Shown here: positions 11,377-24,400 of the stretch, piece after piece | Layout of the letters: each line of letters begins with the position of its first letter | How positions within the stretch are numbered: position 1 is the first letter of the stretch | Program-made: the position numbers and the translations under genes | Source of the DNA: Eopsaltria australis | Lineage: Eukaryota; Chordata; Aves; Passeriformes; Petroicidae | Length of the DNA stretch: 64,000 nt | Assembly: GCA_034509425.1 (NCBI GenBank) | Contig: JAVTVJ010000550.1 | Location: forward strand, 2,794,994-2,858,993 | Direction of reading: 5' to 3' | The notes under the pieces: generated by a model | Database searches by the model: none | Seen by the model: only the letters and a program-made list of their open reading frames with translations | What the model was told of the DNA's origin: nothing

Positions 11377-14300
11377 CTCATTATTGACTTCAGCAGGTTT
11401 TTTCTTTGTTTCTCCAATGTCCAAATAGCTGTGGAAAGAAAACAGGTTTGATTATTTGCAGAAGCATCTAATTTACACAATACAAATATTCTACACTTTT
11501 TTTCATACATGAAGGTTTTAAAACTTGTCATGCTTCAAAATAACAGAAAAAGTAAACAAATATTTATATTTATTAACTCAATAGAAATCTTCAGGCCAGC
11601 TCTCTGGGCTAATACAAAAGATGGGAGAACCAACCACCTACCTTCAAGTCACTGGTGATTAGAACAGACCATCAATAACCCCCTCGCCAGAAAGCAGCTC
11701 ATATACACAACTGTGAGGTGGATCAATAAATCTCAGCACAGCATCACCTTACCAGAGTTTTCAAAGTCATCATCTTGCCTCTTAGTTTCTCACCGTAAGT
11801 CTCTGATAGATTTAAAGTTTTCCTGCACACCCGAGTTAAACTCAGGGCATCAGCTAAAGTTTAAAAGGATCTACACCACTTGGGTTTCAACAAATGTGGA
11901 CACATCTAAACATTGGTTTCTCGTGGCTGGATGAACCAAATAGCAGGTTCATAACTATTTTATGGATAAAATACAAGCCTCAACTGAACAAGCAAACAAA
12001 ATACATCTATTTAGACAATGTTATGTTATCCTTGTGATGTTCCATGTTCTCACTTCCAGTGGGAAGGTGCTTTACCAGGCTTTTAAGACTAGAAGACCTT
12101 ATTTGAGAAGTCAGGTAAACCTGAAGCCAAGCATCAGTGCAGGTTCACCAAAGGACCTCAGAACTCGCAACACATCTGCAGCCCTTCAGTGATGTCATGC
12201 TCTGCAATTAATGACTGGGATCGTATCTGCTTGCCAGACGAAACTTTCCTACTTGGCCTAAGCTGAGAATCCATGGGACTTGAATAAAGATGCAAAAGCA
12301 GTGAAGAGGAAAAAAAAGAGAGAAAGAAAAAGCATCATTCTTTCTTTGAAGGAATGACAATAATTTATCAAGGTACCACAGTATGATCACAGGGATTTCA
12401 AGGCTTCATTGTGAGGGGAGAGTAAGACACAGCAAAGCTGCCAGGCCATGCTTGAAAGCGCATGCCAATGCTTTGAAAAAGGTAAGTGTAGCAACATAGG
12501 ATAACATTTTTTAAAGCCTCATGTTTAAAAGCAAACAATAACAACTGTTCGAAGCTCTCAGTGTAAAAAGAAACCAGTTCGCTTTAGATCAAAAGCAAGA
12601 AGTCTTACAGCCTGAGAGATTGAAAAGAAATAAGTGCCTCAGGCAAAATGGTTCCAACAGCCTATAACAACAGCTAGTGACTGTGGTTCTTGTTTTCCAG
12701 GCACCTGTGAATTGCTTCACCAAGAAGTAAGAAAAGTGACAAAGGAAGGCAAATACATAGTCAAAGGCTTACATTCACTGTGCAGAAGTCTGGACATTCA
12801 GTCATCAAATTTCAGGGACCTGCAAATAAGAAAAGTTCTGAAAAGAAGAAAAGGCCTTTTTTTGAATGATGACACTCAAACAAATGTCAGACCAAAAACT
12901 TTACAAAACTATTCTCACTTGCTAAGAAAGCAAAAATATTTCCAACCAATGGCTAGCCAAGCCAGTGATGAAACTCCAGTGCTGTTTAAAAACACGCAGC
13001 TGGGGAGAGGACAATCCACCATTGATGAATGAGCACAGATACAAGTAAATGGGCAAAGGAGGGAGGATGGTGGAGTAGCATGCTGAAAAAAAAGCTAAAA
13101 ATCAAAACCAGCTTCAGCAGACAATTTTCTTTCAGGAAGCTGAGAGTTGGGGAAGAACTCCACAGGGGGTGCCTAAATGTGCATTCTCACTCACCACTGC
13201 AACAACCACAGTATACCAACACACCTCACTATGTGTACACCAAAAAAGCGTGTGTTAACTTAGCACACCTCTAAATGGTGTGCTAAGCTGGAAAACCTGT
13301 TATATGACAAAAATTACCACCATTGACTAAAAAATCCTCCATTAAAGAAAATTTCTACGCATTTTTTTCTAAAATCAGAATTTCTAAATACCAGTTATTT
13401 CATTTTATTAAAAAATTAATCAGCAGTTTATATAGAACATATGCCCTCAGAACTATCAATCTCAAAATGTTAAGAGTCAGGGTTTTGCTCGTGTGCTAAA
13501 GGTGAGTGCAGTTTAGTCTAGCATTCACTGTGAACAGGAAAGATTCACCTCTCAGTGTAGATCTCTCTTAGAGTTGTGCACCGCATTTGACACGGGAAAG
13601 AGTAAGTACTGTTGGAAAAGGACTCATATTTAGCCTGTCATACATCTTTCTCCCTGTCTTTCCTACTGAAGTGCAAGGAGCTTCAATAAATCTTCAGAAG
13701 CAGCAAGTGACAGAAATGGTAAGGGTGATGATAGAGATTCTGTTCATTACTCTGAGAATTTTGTCCTGAAACATAATGAGCCACTAATGAGCTCTCCTGA
13801 AAAATTTAGTGCCCTCAACTCTACAGAATGAGGAAGGCACTGTAAAGGTGGTAGTTGATGATATAAATTCTCAGTCACCTCCAGAAAGGGATGGTTAATC
13901 CTGAGGCTTATTTCCATAAATTCAGCTGTAGGAAAAATGCCCACAAAGACTGAGCAAAACATAAAATAGGCAATTGAGACCATGAAATTCACTGACAGAA
14001 TTAAGAATAGTTACTGATCACATGCAGAGTCACTCTAGAAACTCTTTTAGGTAAAAGCCCAGACCTCCTTCACATTATTCTCCCAGTGACTCACTAGAAA
14101 ACAAACTGGCAAACTTAATTCTTGGTGTCCAGGTAGGAAAAAGAATGTAAATGGTCATCTTTTAAACAACAGGAGGAGCATTAAAAGGCTACATATATAC
14201 CCAAAATGAACAGAAGTGATGGAGAGGCAGATAGCTGGGTAGAATACTTCAGACTTTTAAGAAATAAACAAGAAAGGAAGCATCGGGAATTGGATTCCCA

Positions 14301-14983
14301 GGCTCATCAACTTCATGGCAAGACTGTCAACACTCCACCTTTCATGCTGTTAACCCGAGCACAAATACCGATACTGGCCCTTCAGCTAAGCACAGACATC
14401 ACAACAACATGCCATTCCTGAATGTCCTTTGAGTTAAAGGGATACTTCTCTCCCCTTTTCTACTGTCATGTCAAGGAGATGGCACTATGTGACTCACGGT
14501 ATGAGCACTCTTTCTGGGGCTCATCTCTAAAGCTCTTTTCCTCTTGCCCTGTGTCACAGCTTCTAAGTTCTCTTTCCGCAATGACTAATAAAAGGCACAG
14601 GGTGAGGGGTCGTCTGAAGCACTGCCACAGTGCCAAACCCCAAATGCTGATACCCATTTTCTGTATATATCTTACATTTCAGCCACTCACTTGAGTTTCT
14701 TGAAGGCCTCCCTGCCACCAGCCACGTACTGCTCCCCACTCTGGAGCTCCTCTAGCTGCCGGACACGATGCCCACCCCGGGGAGTGTAGATGTTCCGCAC
14801 AGCTCCGAAGGGCGCCTGCACCCCGCCCGTCACCTCCTTCAGGAACACATCGAAGTTGGACACTTTCTTCTCGTGGATGACAATGCGGCGCCCCGGGAAG
14901 AAAGGGTCCCCGTTGCGATACACCAGCACGCTCTTCACGGTGGGCTGCGAAAGCCACGACCCCTTGGTGGCAGGGCTGGTCAT
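11377..14983 (-). CDS. DCDC2: DCDC2, doublecortin domain containing 2 (5' partial, exons 1-2)
   Basis: DCDC2 binds microtubules through doublecortin (DC) domains and acts at cilia and in neuronal migration. Two coding exons are present on the minus strand. Exon 1 (14691-14983) has ATG at 14983 in good context (A at -3) and encodes 97 residues plus two bases, followed by gtgagt. Exon 2 (11377-11428) completes an Asn codon, adds 17 residues and ends in phase 0 before gtaaga. The peptide contains VKSVLVYRNGDPF, GRRIVIHEKKVS, FLKEVTGGVQAPFGAVRN, IYTPRGGHRV and YLDIGE, closely matching the first DC domain of human DCDC2 (about residues 12-100). The N-terminal dozen residues diverge, as is usual before the domain. 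The second DC domain and the acidic tail lie left of the window. The promoter is CpG-rich and shared with no close neighbour; MRS2 starts 6.1 kb away in the opposite direction. Confidence 0.96.
11429..14690 (-). other. DCDC2: DCDC2 intron 1
   Basis: A 3.26-kb intron bounded by gtgagt at the exon 1 end and a ttccacag acceptor before exon 2. Open frames on the plus strand at 12634-13032 (132 codons) and 13029-13274 overlap by four bases. They show no recognisable similarity and no splice or promoter context, so I treat them as chance. Nothing else is seen. Confidence 0.85.
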
Positions 14984-15720
14984 GCTGCTGCCTTCGCGTC
15001 CCCTGCGCAGCCCGAGCCGCCCGCACCTGTGTGCTCGGCAGAGGCTCCTGCCCGGGAACCCCTCTGGCCCTGACACCTCCCACGCCGGGCCCATGGGCAC
15101 ACCTCCCGGCATGCGGGGAGCGATCGCGGCTCGCCGGGCCCGGGCACAGCCCTGCGCAGCCTGTACACAGCGGCTCCTCCCAGGCAACCACGGCGCTGCT
15201 CCGGGCGCCGGGGGAGCCTGGCCCGGGGAGCGCCGGCCCAGCCGGGAGAGTGCGGCGTGACACCCGAGCCGGCACAGCCGGGGCACGGACTGCCGGGCAC
15301 CCGCGGCCTCCCGGGGCCTCCATCCTCCGGCACTGCCATCACGGAAAGCCCCACCGCCGTACTTTCCTCGGGAAACTTCACCCAGCGTGTGCTCGGCCTC
15401 CCCGCTAGGCAGGCGGGCGGGAGCTTGCCAGGAGCCTTCAGGAGCCTGCCCGGCCCAGGGCCACCGCGGGAAGGAAGGCGGGAGGTGGCGTGCCCAGAGG
15501 CGGGCAGAGGGCCGAGGGGGCCGCGGGGGCACAGGGAGCGGGATCCGAACGAGGGAGAGAGGGAAATCGCCGCTCTGCCTTCTCCCGCCCGACTGCCACC
15601 TGTTCCCACAAGGGAAGGGCCGGCGGCAGCGGGGAAACGCCGAGGCGGCGCAGCGCTCCCACCGCACTCCGGCACACCCCGGGGACAGGAAGCCGTGAAA
15701 CCTGAGAGAAGGAAAACAGA
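14690..15720. promoter_or_regulatory. DCDC2: CpG island at the DCDC2 start
   Basis: GC content and CpG frequency rise sharply across about 14.7-15.7 kb and fall back to AT-rich sequence on both sides. The region covers DCDC2 exon 1 and roughly 740 bp upstream of its ATG. No TATA box is evident. It is expected to be a dispersed-start CpG promoter. All long open frames here are GC-rich shadows except DCDC2 exon 1 and its antisense frame. Confidence 0.85.
14768..15073 (+). other. KAAG1-like open frame antisense to DCDC2 exon 1
   Basis: A 101-codon plus-strand frame fully overlaps the 5' end of DCDC2. From residue 36 it reads VDDNAAPREERVPVAI followed by HQHALHGGLR. As I recall, this aligns with the N-terminus of human KAAG1 (kidney-associated antigen 1), which is encoded antisense to DCDC2 exon 1. 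At the position of the human start codon this sequence has GTG (14873), not ATG; the frame is open further upstream to ATG 14768. The similarity ends where the frame leaves the conserved DCDC2 codons. It is therefore explained by the sense-strand constraint, and a bird protein is not supported. Confidence 0.3.
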
Positions 15721-18700
15721 AATGCCTTCTATTCAAATACAATTCCTTTAACAACCTCTTTTCCCTGCCGATAGTCTTAAGTTTGAAACTGCACTAGACC
15801 TTCCTACCTGGATTTGTTTAGTGTACAGTAATGATTGTCTTTTCAAATAGGTTTTAACATGCGGGATGGAAGGAATTTTCTTTTATCTTACCTCCTTTGA
15901 TGGGAAAATTCCCCCCCTGCTGTGAGTTACAACAGAGCAGTTAACCATTACAAAAAGAGCAATTTCAGGGTGAGGGCAGTCAAACATGCTACTGTTATTG
16001 GTTAACAGCTTAAGTTCCCCACTTGCTCTCCTTCTAACTAATAAAGGGGAGAACCAAGTATTTACCATCCTTGAATGTTTAATACTGTTTAACATTGAAC
16101 TGTTGTAACCGGAAAGGAATTTTTTAAAAAGATATGCTTTTGAGTAAAAACGAAAAATTTTGATGACTCTCACACTGCTCTGCATTCAAGCAGTGATATG
16201 TCAACTATCTTCTATTTTATTCCAGATTCTACCACATTTGGTGATCTTAGGCCTAATTTGCAGTCACACAACGTCTTTGACATAGGAGTGAGACTGAATA
16301 TTTTATTGGTGCACCCATTTTGACACTTTTGATACTCCAAAATACTGTTGGTCTTTACATATGGCCATGCTAGTTACAGTCGCTTTATGGATTGCAATAA
16401 AATATCCCTTAAATGGTACTAGAGCGCTGCTAGCCTTAAAGCAGCCTAAAATTGGTGGACAAAATCTTTGTTTTCCATCTCACCTAAGTACAACACTGAC
16501 CAAAAGCTAAGAAAAGGTTAGACACTTCAGTCCATAATAGCAGTGCCTTGAACCATGACAATCTGCTCCTAGCTTTTCCAAGGTCTGACCTTTTATTCCC
16601 ACTATTGTTTCACTTTGTAAGCAATGTCCTATCACATTCTCAACAGCAAGGAGACAAGCTGCTGAGCCTACTGGAATGATTAAGATGAATGCAGAGACAC
16701 ATAATCTCTTTATGATGGAGCAACATCAGACCTCTCACCTTACATGAGGTTGGTGCATGACACGATGTCTGTCAGGTCGTGTGTCAGAGTCCCCTGAGGT
16801 CACATAAGGAGCATAACATATCATAATGTTGGGGGATGTGATGAGAGCAGAGCCATGGCATGGCGTAGCACTAAACAGCGTCAGTTTTTCTGCACCAGAA
16901 TGCTGTGAGGTCTCTGCCATTTCAGAACCAGGAAAGATTTTGCAGCTTGTTGCAGGGCCTTGCCAGCTATGCTCAGTGACAGCAAAACATGAAGTCTTGA
17001 AGACAGAAATGTCCCAGTGCTGAAGAAAAGACCAACGAAATGGACAGAATGGAAAAGAATAAATTTTCTAACACAGAATGAAATTCAGCTTATTCTATTG
17101 CACACAGTGCTGAGAATCACACTCAATAACTGCACCTCTGTGCAGCTTATCAGAGAATCAGACTAAGCAACAGCAGCCACTTTATTCCCAGCCATAAGTC
17201 TGGAGTAGCCAGACTGCACTGGCAATTTAAAGCACATAAATACCAAGTGGTTCAGCTCACATGCAAACACTAGAACAAGTAAAATACTGATGCAGTTGAG
17301 AATTTTAAAGCCCATATTATAGCAAATTCATCTACTTGTTTCAATTGCTAGATCAAAAACTCCTTAGAATCACATGATCAATTATTTTTGCTTTAAAAAA
17401 TACACTAGACAATCACAGTTTAAGCTACAGCTTTTGATCACAAAGGTCCTGTCCAGCAGTATTCTTGAGACAGCCAAGATGCTGAAGGATTATGTAAGGA
17501 AAAGGCTTTAGCAAACCCTTAGAGGCACGAAAGGAAATGGTTCTCCATGGAAAAACAAATTCCAGTGGGTTACCTTAAGTAAGGAAAAGGTCGAAAGATA
17601 CCTTCCATGTGGTCTTGGTATACAGTAATGAAAGTGAAATCATCCTTCTTAAGCAAAGATTTCTCAGCGTGTTACTATAGCTACCTTTGATCAAGGAACC
17701 TGAGATTATCAATTGGGTATTCCTGATTCATTCATGTAAGAGCAGTTAGTGTAAACATAAGTGGGTTTTTGGTAAGTTTTCTATGAGGTCTTTTCTATCT
17801 CGTCGAGCTTCACAAAAGCACTTACTATCCACTAAACACGTATGTACTGTCTGGTAGCAGCTGTGGGGTTTTGTTAATCTGGCTTTTTCTTTGTTGTTTG
17901 TTGTTCTAGCCTTTGTTTTTTTCTCAGTGTGAATAAAATTGCACATTTCTTTTAGGAGAAGAAACAGGTCATAGGTACAGGCACATATTTGTATATTAAA
18001 AAAAGACTGATCAAATGGACAAGTTATACACTGAGAATTGTCTGCAGACCAAGAGACCTTTTTATCATAGTTCTACCAAAAAGTTCGCTGAGCTTTTCTT
18101 CAGCAGAGATTTATAAGGACCCCTCTGATTATACTTATCATTTCCTTCTCTTTCTGTGTGTTTTTCTTCGGTGTTTCTGCTCCTTCTCTTGCACAAAGCC
18201 CAGCTGCAATCAGAGCAGTCCCCCACGTCTGTGCTGACATTCAGCTGGCAGTGGAACTAGTTACTCGTGTCATTCAGTATCACAAATAGCTTCTGGTTTG
18301 GATGGCAGTTTCATGCCTAAGCAAGCCTGTGCTGGAGCTATCCTTGCTTTTTGGCTGAATGAAGAACAGCCATCATACCTGTCTGTGCCAGTGAGCCCCT
18401 TCAACAAACAGCAGATGAGTTTGGCCCACTATTTTTTTGATGAAATTCAGCACACCGGAAGCTTGGCACTGCAGGATGGACCAGATACCTGACATGTGCC
18501 TACAGTGGAATCAACAAGCAGCTCACTGGTATTTAGAGATGCAATAAATAGATGCCAATTTCAGATCTCCAGTTATCTTCTGCCAGCAGCAATGTAAAAC
18601 CAGACATTGTGTGTGTGCTTCATGACTTGTCCCTGGCTGCCAGGGCACACTGATGTGCTGCCTTCACCTCTACATACAGAGGTGACACCTGGTTGTTGTC

Positions 18701-20880
18701 GGCCCTTCCAGACAGTTGCAGTGGTAGCTGATAATGCAGCTGTAATGAGATACAATGCCAGTGCTTATGGATACACCGGCCTGTTGGATCGTACATAGTA
18801 GAGTTTATATCACTAATATTCAGTGTGAAGTTACATCATCTTATTTCCAGCACTTCTGTTGTCTTAGCAGCCAGAAAACCAAATGAGCAAAGGAAAACAA
18901 ATAGATCAACCCAGGAGCTTTTCCCTTTTTATTGAAGACTGTGAAAGATCAGCTATGTAAGACTCGCTGCACATTCATTAAATGTAAATTTCTGGCAGAT
19001 ATCCTTTAGATGCAGAGCCAACATAGGCTGCCATTAGTTGCCAGAAGTGGTGTGCACTGGTTCCCTGCCTTCTTGAGGTATTTTCTGTGCTGTTTGGTAT
19101 TTCCAAATATTAAGTATCTCTGACATCCAAGAGATTAAATTAGTGCCGCACATAGTGCCACCTGCTGAGATTAACCAAAACTAGAGCTAAAATACTCCAT
19201 TTCAGTAGATTTCAGCTTTTTATCAAGTATGAATAGGGACAACATTTGCAGGCAGGCATGGTTACCCTGAAACTGAAAACCTCTGATGGCTTCTGTCTAC
19301 ATATACATGCTGTTCATAACTACTGAGGAACTTTTTCATTTAATTACTTCCTTGTGAGGTCATTCACCTTCATGCAAGCTGTGCACAAACCATCCCTTTA
19401 ATTCTGTGCATGTCAGTCCACTCTGAACAAAGGCTCATCTGTGTGTGTTAATGTCATGTATGTACACATACAAATGTACAGGTCATCTGGTGCAGGAAAG
19501 GAGAGTTTGGACAGCGTTGTTATAAATATTCTGATAAAATAATTGATTGAATTGTATAAAAGAGTTAGTTATTACTACAAGTAGAAAATTGTAAAGTACA
19601 AGGTATAGCAATGTTAGGAGTGCTGTGTTTAAAATATGCAACCGTAGAAATTTCACCAAGAAGTTACTGGATTTCTTATGTTTTGTTCAAGAAACTAAGG
19701 AGACCATCATGGACACCAGTTATGCTGCTTGGAAACCCCCTTCCCTTCCCATCTTGATCTGAATGTCAAGTATTCCATTCAGCAGATTCAGTAGGGATGA
19801 GCAATGATTGTCTCAGGGTAGGAATATTACTGAAGTTATATAACTAGCAAAAACAATTATTGTAAAGGTTAAATTTAAGAGCAGACGTATTATGCATAGC
19901 ATGTAAAACAACTTATGTAACAGTGACTTGGCAGAAGAAGTCTATAAAATGGATGGATTTTGTTTACTAACTGGAACACGTTTGGAGGAGTAATCCTTCA
20001 TGTTCCCAGGACTGAAATAAAGAAGTGAGTGCTCATTCACATCAAATTGGTGTTGGATAAGTTTCTTTTGTCCTGTTTGCTGATACCCTTGTCTTCAAAA
20101 CTCAGACTGGTGTTTAGATTTGTGCCTTCCTCCTGGAGCTGCCACGCTGCACGGATCATTTCATTAATCACTTCCTTTTTTACTTCCCCGCTAAGGATTA
20201 ATGAGTACTCTAAGTACATTCTGACAACATGTCCCGCTGCAGGGTTTGGATGCAGGCTTTACTTTCAGGCCAATTTACACACTTCAGCAGGATCAGCCAA
20301 AGGAAGGACACCCCTGCTACCTGCATTGTGCTTTTGCACACGAAAGCTGCAGTTTCAAAAGAATATGTAACAGCGGAAGTTGGTATGCTGCTAATGAAAC
20401 TTTGACATCTCAACCACCCAGGTTGTCTCTATCTTAGATACAGAAGTAGGGCAAGGAAATTTAATTCCAGGGCGTTTGCTGGGGTCAAAATTGTACTATA
20501 CCTGGAAAAAAACCCTGTATTTTAGAAGTAAGATCATCAGGAAGTGGCCGAACGCGGCAGGGAAAATTCCAGCCATAGTAAGGTGTGCTCACGTTATGAG
20601 CACAGCTGGAGCTGGGATTTTAAGAACACTTACGTCTTTGGGACGAGTTATCAATTTAATTTGATTTTCAATTCGGAGCTATCTCATTAGAGGAGCTCAG
20701 GTGAGCTTTACGGGGTTCTTGATGGTTTTTTCTCTATTCTCACAAATCACCATGTACAAAATCCAGTTAATTTCAGTGGGTTTGAACACAGACTGGGTGA
20801 GAAGGTAGTGAGAAGGATCATGGCTCTGTGCATATATAAAACACTGGCTGTGAACTTCCAGGGCGCCACTGAGTAATCTC
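15721..20880. other. Intergenic region between DCDC2 and MRS2
   Basis: About 5.1 kb of mostly AT-rich DNA between the two divergent genes. I recognise no exon, RNA gene or transposon. Short open frames (for example 18298-18492 plus) show no family features. It probably holds distal regulatory DNA for either neighbour, but nothing in the sequence identifies it. Confidence 0.6.
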
Positions 20881-20884
20881 GGCT

Positions 20885-21480
20885 AGGTTAGAAATACAGG
20901 ACCCGCCTCTCCGCCTGCAGCCGCCGGCCCCGGACCTTTCCCTGTGGCGGTGCCGCTGCGGCCACCTTCCTACCGGCCCGGGCCGCGCCGCGCCGGGCGG
21001 GGATTCCCCGTCACCCCTCCGGGCTCCTCCTCTCCCGTCAGCCCTGGGGCTCCTCCCTCGCCGCGGCTGCGCGCCGGAAGCGGTGCCGGGCCGAGGGGTC
21101 GAGCGGGGTCGATGCTGCGGGGGGCCGCGCTGCTCCCCCGCGCCCTGGGCAGCGGCTGCAGCTGCTGCGCGGCCCGCGGCTGGGCGGGCGCGGCGGGCGG
21201 CGGCTCCCGCCCTCGGGCCGCCCCGGGGCTGGCGCCTGGCCGCGCCTGGGACCGGCCCGGCGCGCTGGCCGCGCTGCCGCCGGGCGCCCGCGGGCTGCGC
21301 TGGGCGGGTGAGCGGCGCTGCGGCGTGTCGGGCTCCGGGACAGCCGGGCGGGGCAGCTGCGCCGGGAGCGGCGCCGGGCGGTGTCGGGTTCCTCGGGGCC
21401 TTGTTGTGACCGGCGCTGCCTGACGCGGGTGCCGGAGCCTGGGAGCGGGGCAGCGCGCAGCTCGAGGGCGGTGTGCTGGA
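20885..21480. promoter_or_regulatory. MRS2: CpG island / promoter of MRS2
   Basis: Very GC- and CpG-rich sequence surrounds the MRS2 first exon and is flanked by AT-rich DNA, as for a housekeeping promoter. A TATATAAA string at 20833-20840, just outside the island and about 270 bp upstream of the ATG, could be a TATA element. A dispersed CpG-island start is more likely for this gene. Confidence 0.8.
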
Positions 21481-24400
21481 AGTAGAGCTGTGTTCTCTTC
21501 CCGCAGGTAAATTTTACCAGCATGCCCCCACTGAGACCTCCCAAGCCACCCTAGCCAGCGTGTCTCCTGTTTTTGCAGTGGTAAGTACCTGCAGGCAATG
21601 CCGCCTGGGGGCAGCTGGTGCAAGGTGATGGTGCTTTTCCCCTGTTGTTTGTTTGTTTTATAATCTTAAAGCATCGTAAAAACTGATAGATTTGTGTCTC
21701 GAAGAACATTCGTAGTTCTGAATTGTTGGTTTGAGGAACTCGGGTATGAGGACCAGTTATAGTACAGAGTGTTGATGAAGATGCTTTTCTAAGGCCCAGC
21801 ACCTCCTGGAAGTTCTCTGGCTCTAATTGTGAAGGCAGGTCAGCTCTTGGACATGCTGCAGTCAGAAGTTTATTAAGTTGGTCAAGGCTTGCCAGTACCT
21901 TTTAAAAATATTCGTCCTGTGTCTTGATAGCTGCAATTCTAAGCAAATACAGGATTTGGTGAAAAACAAGCTCTCTGTGCCGTCTTTTTAAAGGAGACTG
22001 AAAGCTGTTTGCAAGCTCCTTGGTTTGCCCATTATATTTTTCTTTTAAATACAGATATCGTGAAAAATCACATCATTAGTGCCAGTGAAGGAAAGTGAGG
22101 TCTCTGTTGATAACTAAAAGCTGTCATTCTGCAATAAGGTGCCATGTAACCTCCACTGCAGCTCTACTGGAATGTATGCTTAGATAGGCTTAATTCCCTG
22201 GAAGTCAGTTTAAAAACCAGTGATACGGGATTTAGCAACATTGTTTATGGGCAAAACAATAAACTTTGTCATTAATCCAGACATAGCAGTCTTTCCAAGA
22301 AAATAATTTTGTTAGGAAATGCAATCATTAAATGAATAATATGAATGACAGATGATAAGAAAGGAAGTATTTAGGTGCAGGCTACAAGGTCAGTAGCATG
22401 TCATTACAATATTTGATGTGGGCACAAGGCCTAACTGCACAATCTGTGGTACTCTTTACTGTCTAAGTTTTATTTGTAAATTTTTCAGAGTGTTCCAGAG
22501 CAAATAGCTGAATTTTTAATCCCAGATATAAGATACCCTGCTTGTCTCCTATCCATGAGATCCAGTGATAAGATGCATGAGAATAGCTCAAAGCTGTGCC
22601 AGGGGAGGTTTAGACTGGACATTAGGAAGTAATTCTTTACCAAGAGGGTAGTCAGACCCTGGAACAGGCTTTCTGGAGAGGTGGTCAATGTCCCAAGCCT
22701 GTCAGCATTTGAGGCATTTGGACAGCAGACTTAATACCAGGCTTTAACTTCTGGTCAGCCTTGAACTGGTCAAGTAGCTGGACTCTGATCATTGTAGGTC
22801 TCTTCCAACAGAAATAGTCTGTTCTAAGTTTGATCCTCTGTAAATCACCTTAACAAGGTTTGTGTAGGAACACTGTCATGCAGATGACACTGGTCACAAA
22901 CACAGTGAAATGTGGCCATTTCGTGCAGTTATTTTGCTTAATTGGGATGAACTGTGAATAGAGGGCATGAAAGTTTCTTCTCTTCATAATGTGTTTTCCA
23001 TTTGGGTTCCGGGGAAGTGCAAATAATTTTAGAAATTTATTTCCTGTTGTATAGTGGTTCTGTGAAAAAAATACTTTTTTTCTCATTCCTTCAGATGAAG
23101 TTTGACAAAGAGGGAAATACTACCTATTTTGGTAAGTTTTCACTGTACTTTTGTTTGGGTTTTGTTTGATTTTTTTTCCTTGTCCAATAATGAAAGCCCA
23201 ATTGGAAATCTACTTGGTGAAAATTATGTTTTGGATACTTCAGTGTGTTTATTTGGGATGTTGCAACATTTCTTCTGTTTTGCTGCCTTCCATTGGGCCT
23301 TCATAGCAACTTTATTGTTAAAGTTTTTGTATATTTTTAAGTTATATTTTGAAAGTAAGGTATTACCATCTCTCACAGGAAGGTAATTTTTGCTTTGGCT
23401 TTTTTCTTGTTGACCAGCGTGCTGTTTTCCCTACCTCGTCCCTATAGGATTACATGTGCTTTCTCAAAGGAGTCACTTGTTTCTAAAGTTAAATTAATTG
23501 TCGTGGCCAACTTTTTTCACTTATATCTAGACCTTTTCCATTCAAGATACAGTCTTTTAAACTTTGTAGAAAATAACTTAGATTGAGGAGTCAGTGGGAG
23601 GAAAACTTTTTAGGATAGCTGGGTTGTTTTGTTGTGGGACTTGGTAACACACTGAGATGTAATTTTGGAACATGTATGCTCGTTCTCTGAATGTCTTAAT
23701 CTAAAAATATTTTCATGATAGAAAAGAAGAAAACAGAATTGTACCAGGAGTTGGGTCTTCAAGCTCGAGATCTAAGATTTCAACACGTGATGAGCATTGC
23801 AGCCAGGAACAACAGGATCATCATGAGAATGGAGGTAATGGTTCCCGATAGCTGAGTGTAAGCCCTGCCCTATCCTTGCTCTGATTTTCTTGCACAGTTC
23901 TAACAGCAGCTTTCTGTGACATGCAGTCCAGCAGTAAATGTGTCCTTGGATCTCTGTCTAGCAATCAGAATGTGAGTTCACCAGCTATACACATTGATGA
24001 CCATTTTCCTGGTTGAGCACAGGAGAAACATTACTAAAACAGTGTCACAGAAGTAAAGGCTTGTGAGGAGCCTCTTCTCAGTCCCTGGCACAGTGCTGTG
24101 TCTGAGCCTCTTTGCAGTTAGCATGAGATTTTTTTATTTTCCTACCTGAAATGATATTTGAAAATTGGTTTTATCAAAGCCCAAATACAGAGTTATGAGA
24201 AATCTTCAGCAATATTTTTTTTCAGACTCCTTACGTGTACTGTCTTTTTCAGTTCTTGAAGGCTGTCATAACACCAGAGTTTCTTCTGATACTAGATTAT
24301 CGTAATTTAAATCTGGAACACTGGCTCCTCAATGAACTAGCCTCTCAGCTGGCTGGGGAAGGTCAACTAGTCACATATTCCCTGCCCTTTGAATTCCGAG

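Noticed and set aside
12634..13274. Two plus-strand open frames (132 and 81 codons) overlapping by ATGA, looking like a small operon
   Set aside because: They lie inside DCDC2 intron 1 of a vertebrate gene. They show no recognisable domain, no promoter or poly(A) context, and composition like the surrounding intron. One such frame is expected by chance in 64 kb.
14687..15754. Long overlapping open frames on both strands in the GC-rich block (up to 355 codons)
   Set aside because: Only the DCDC2 exon 1 part is conserved. The remainder is a CpG-island artefact, where stop codons are rare in all frames.
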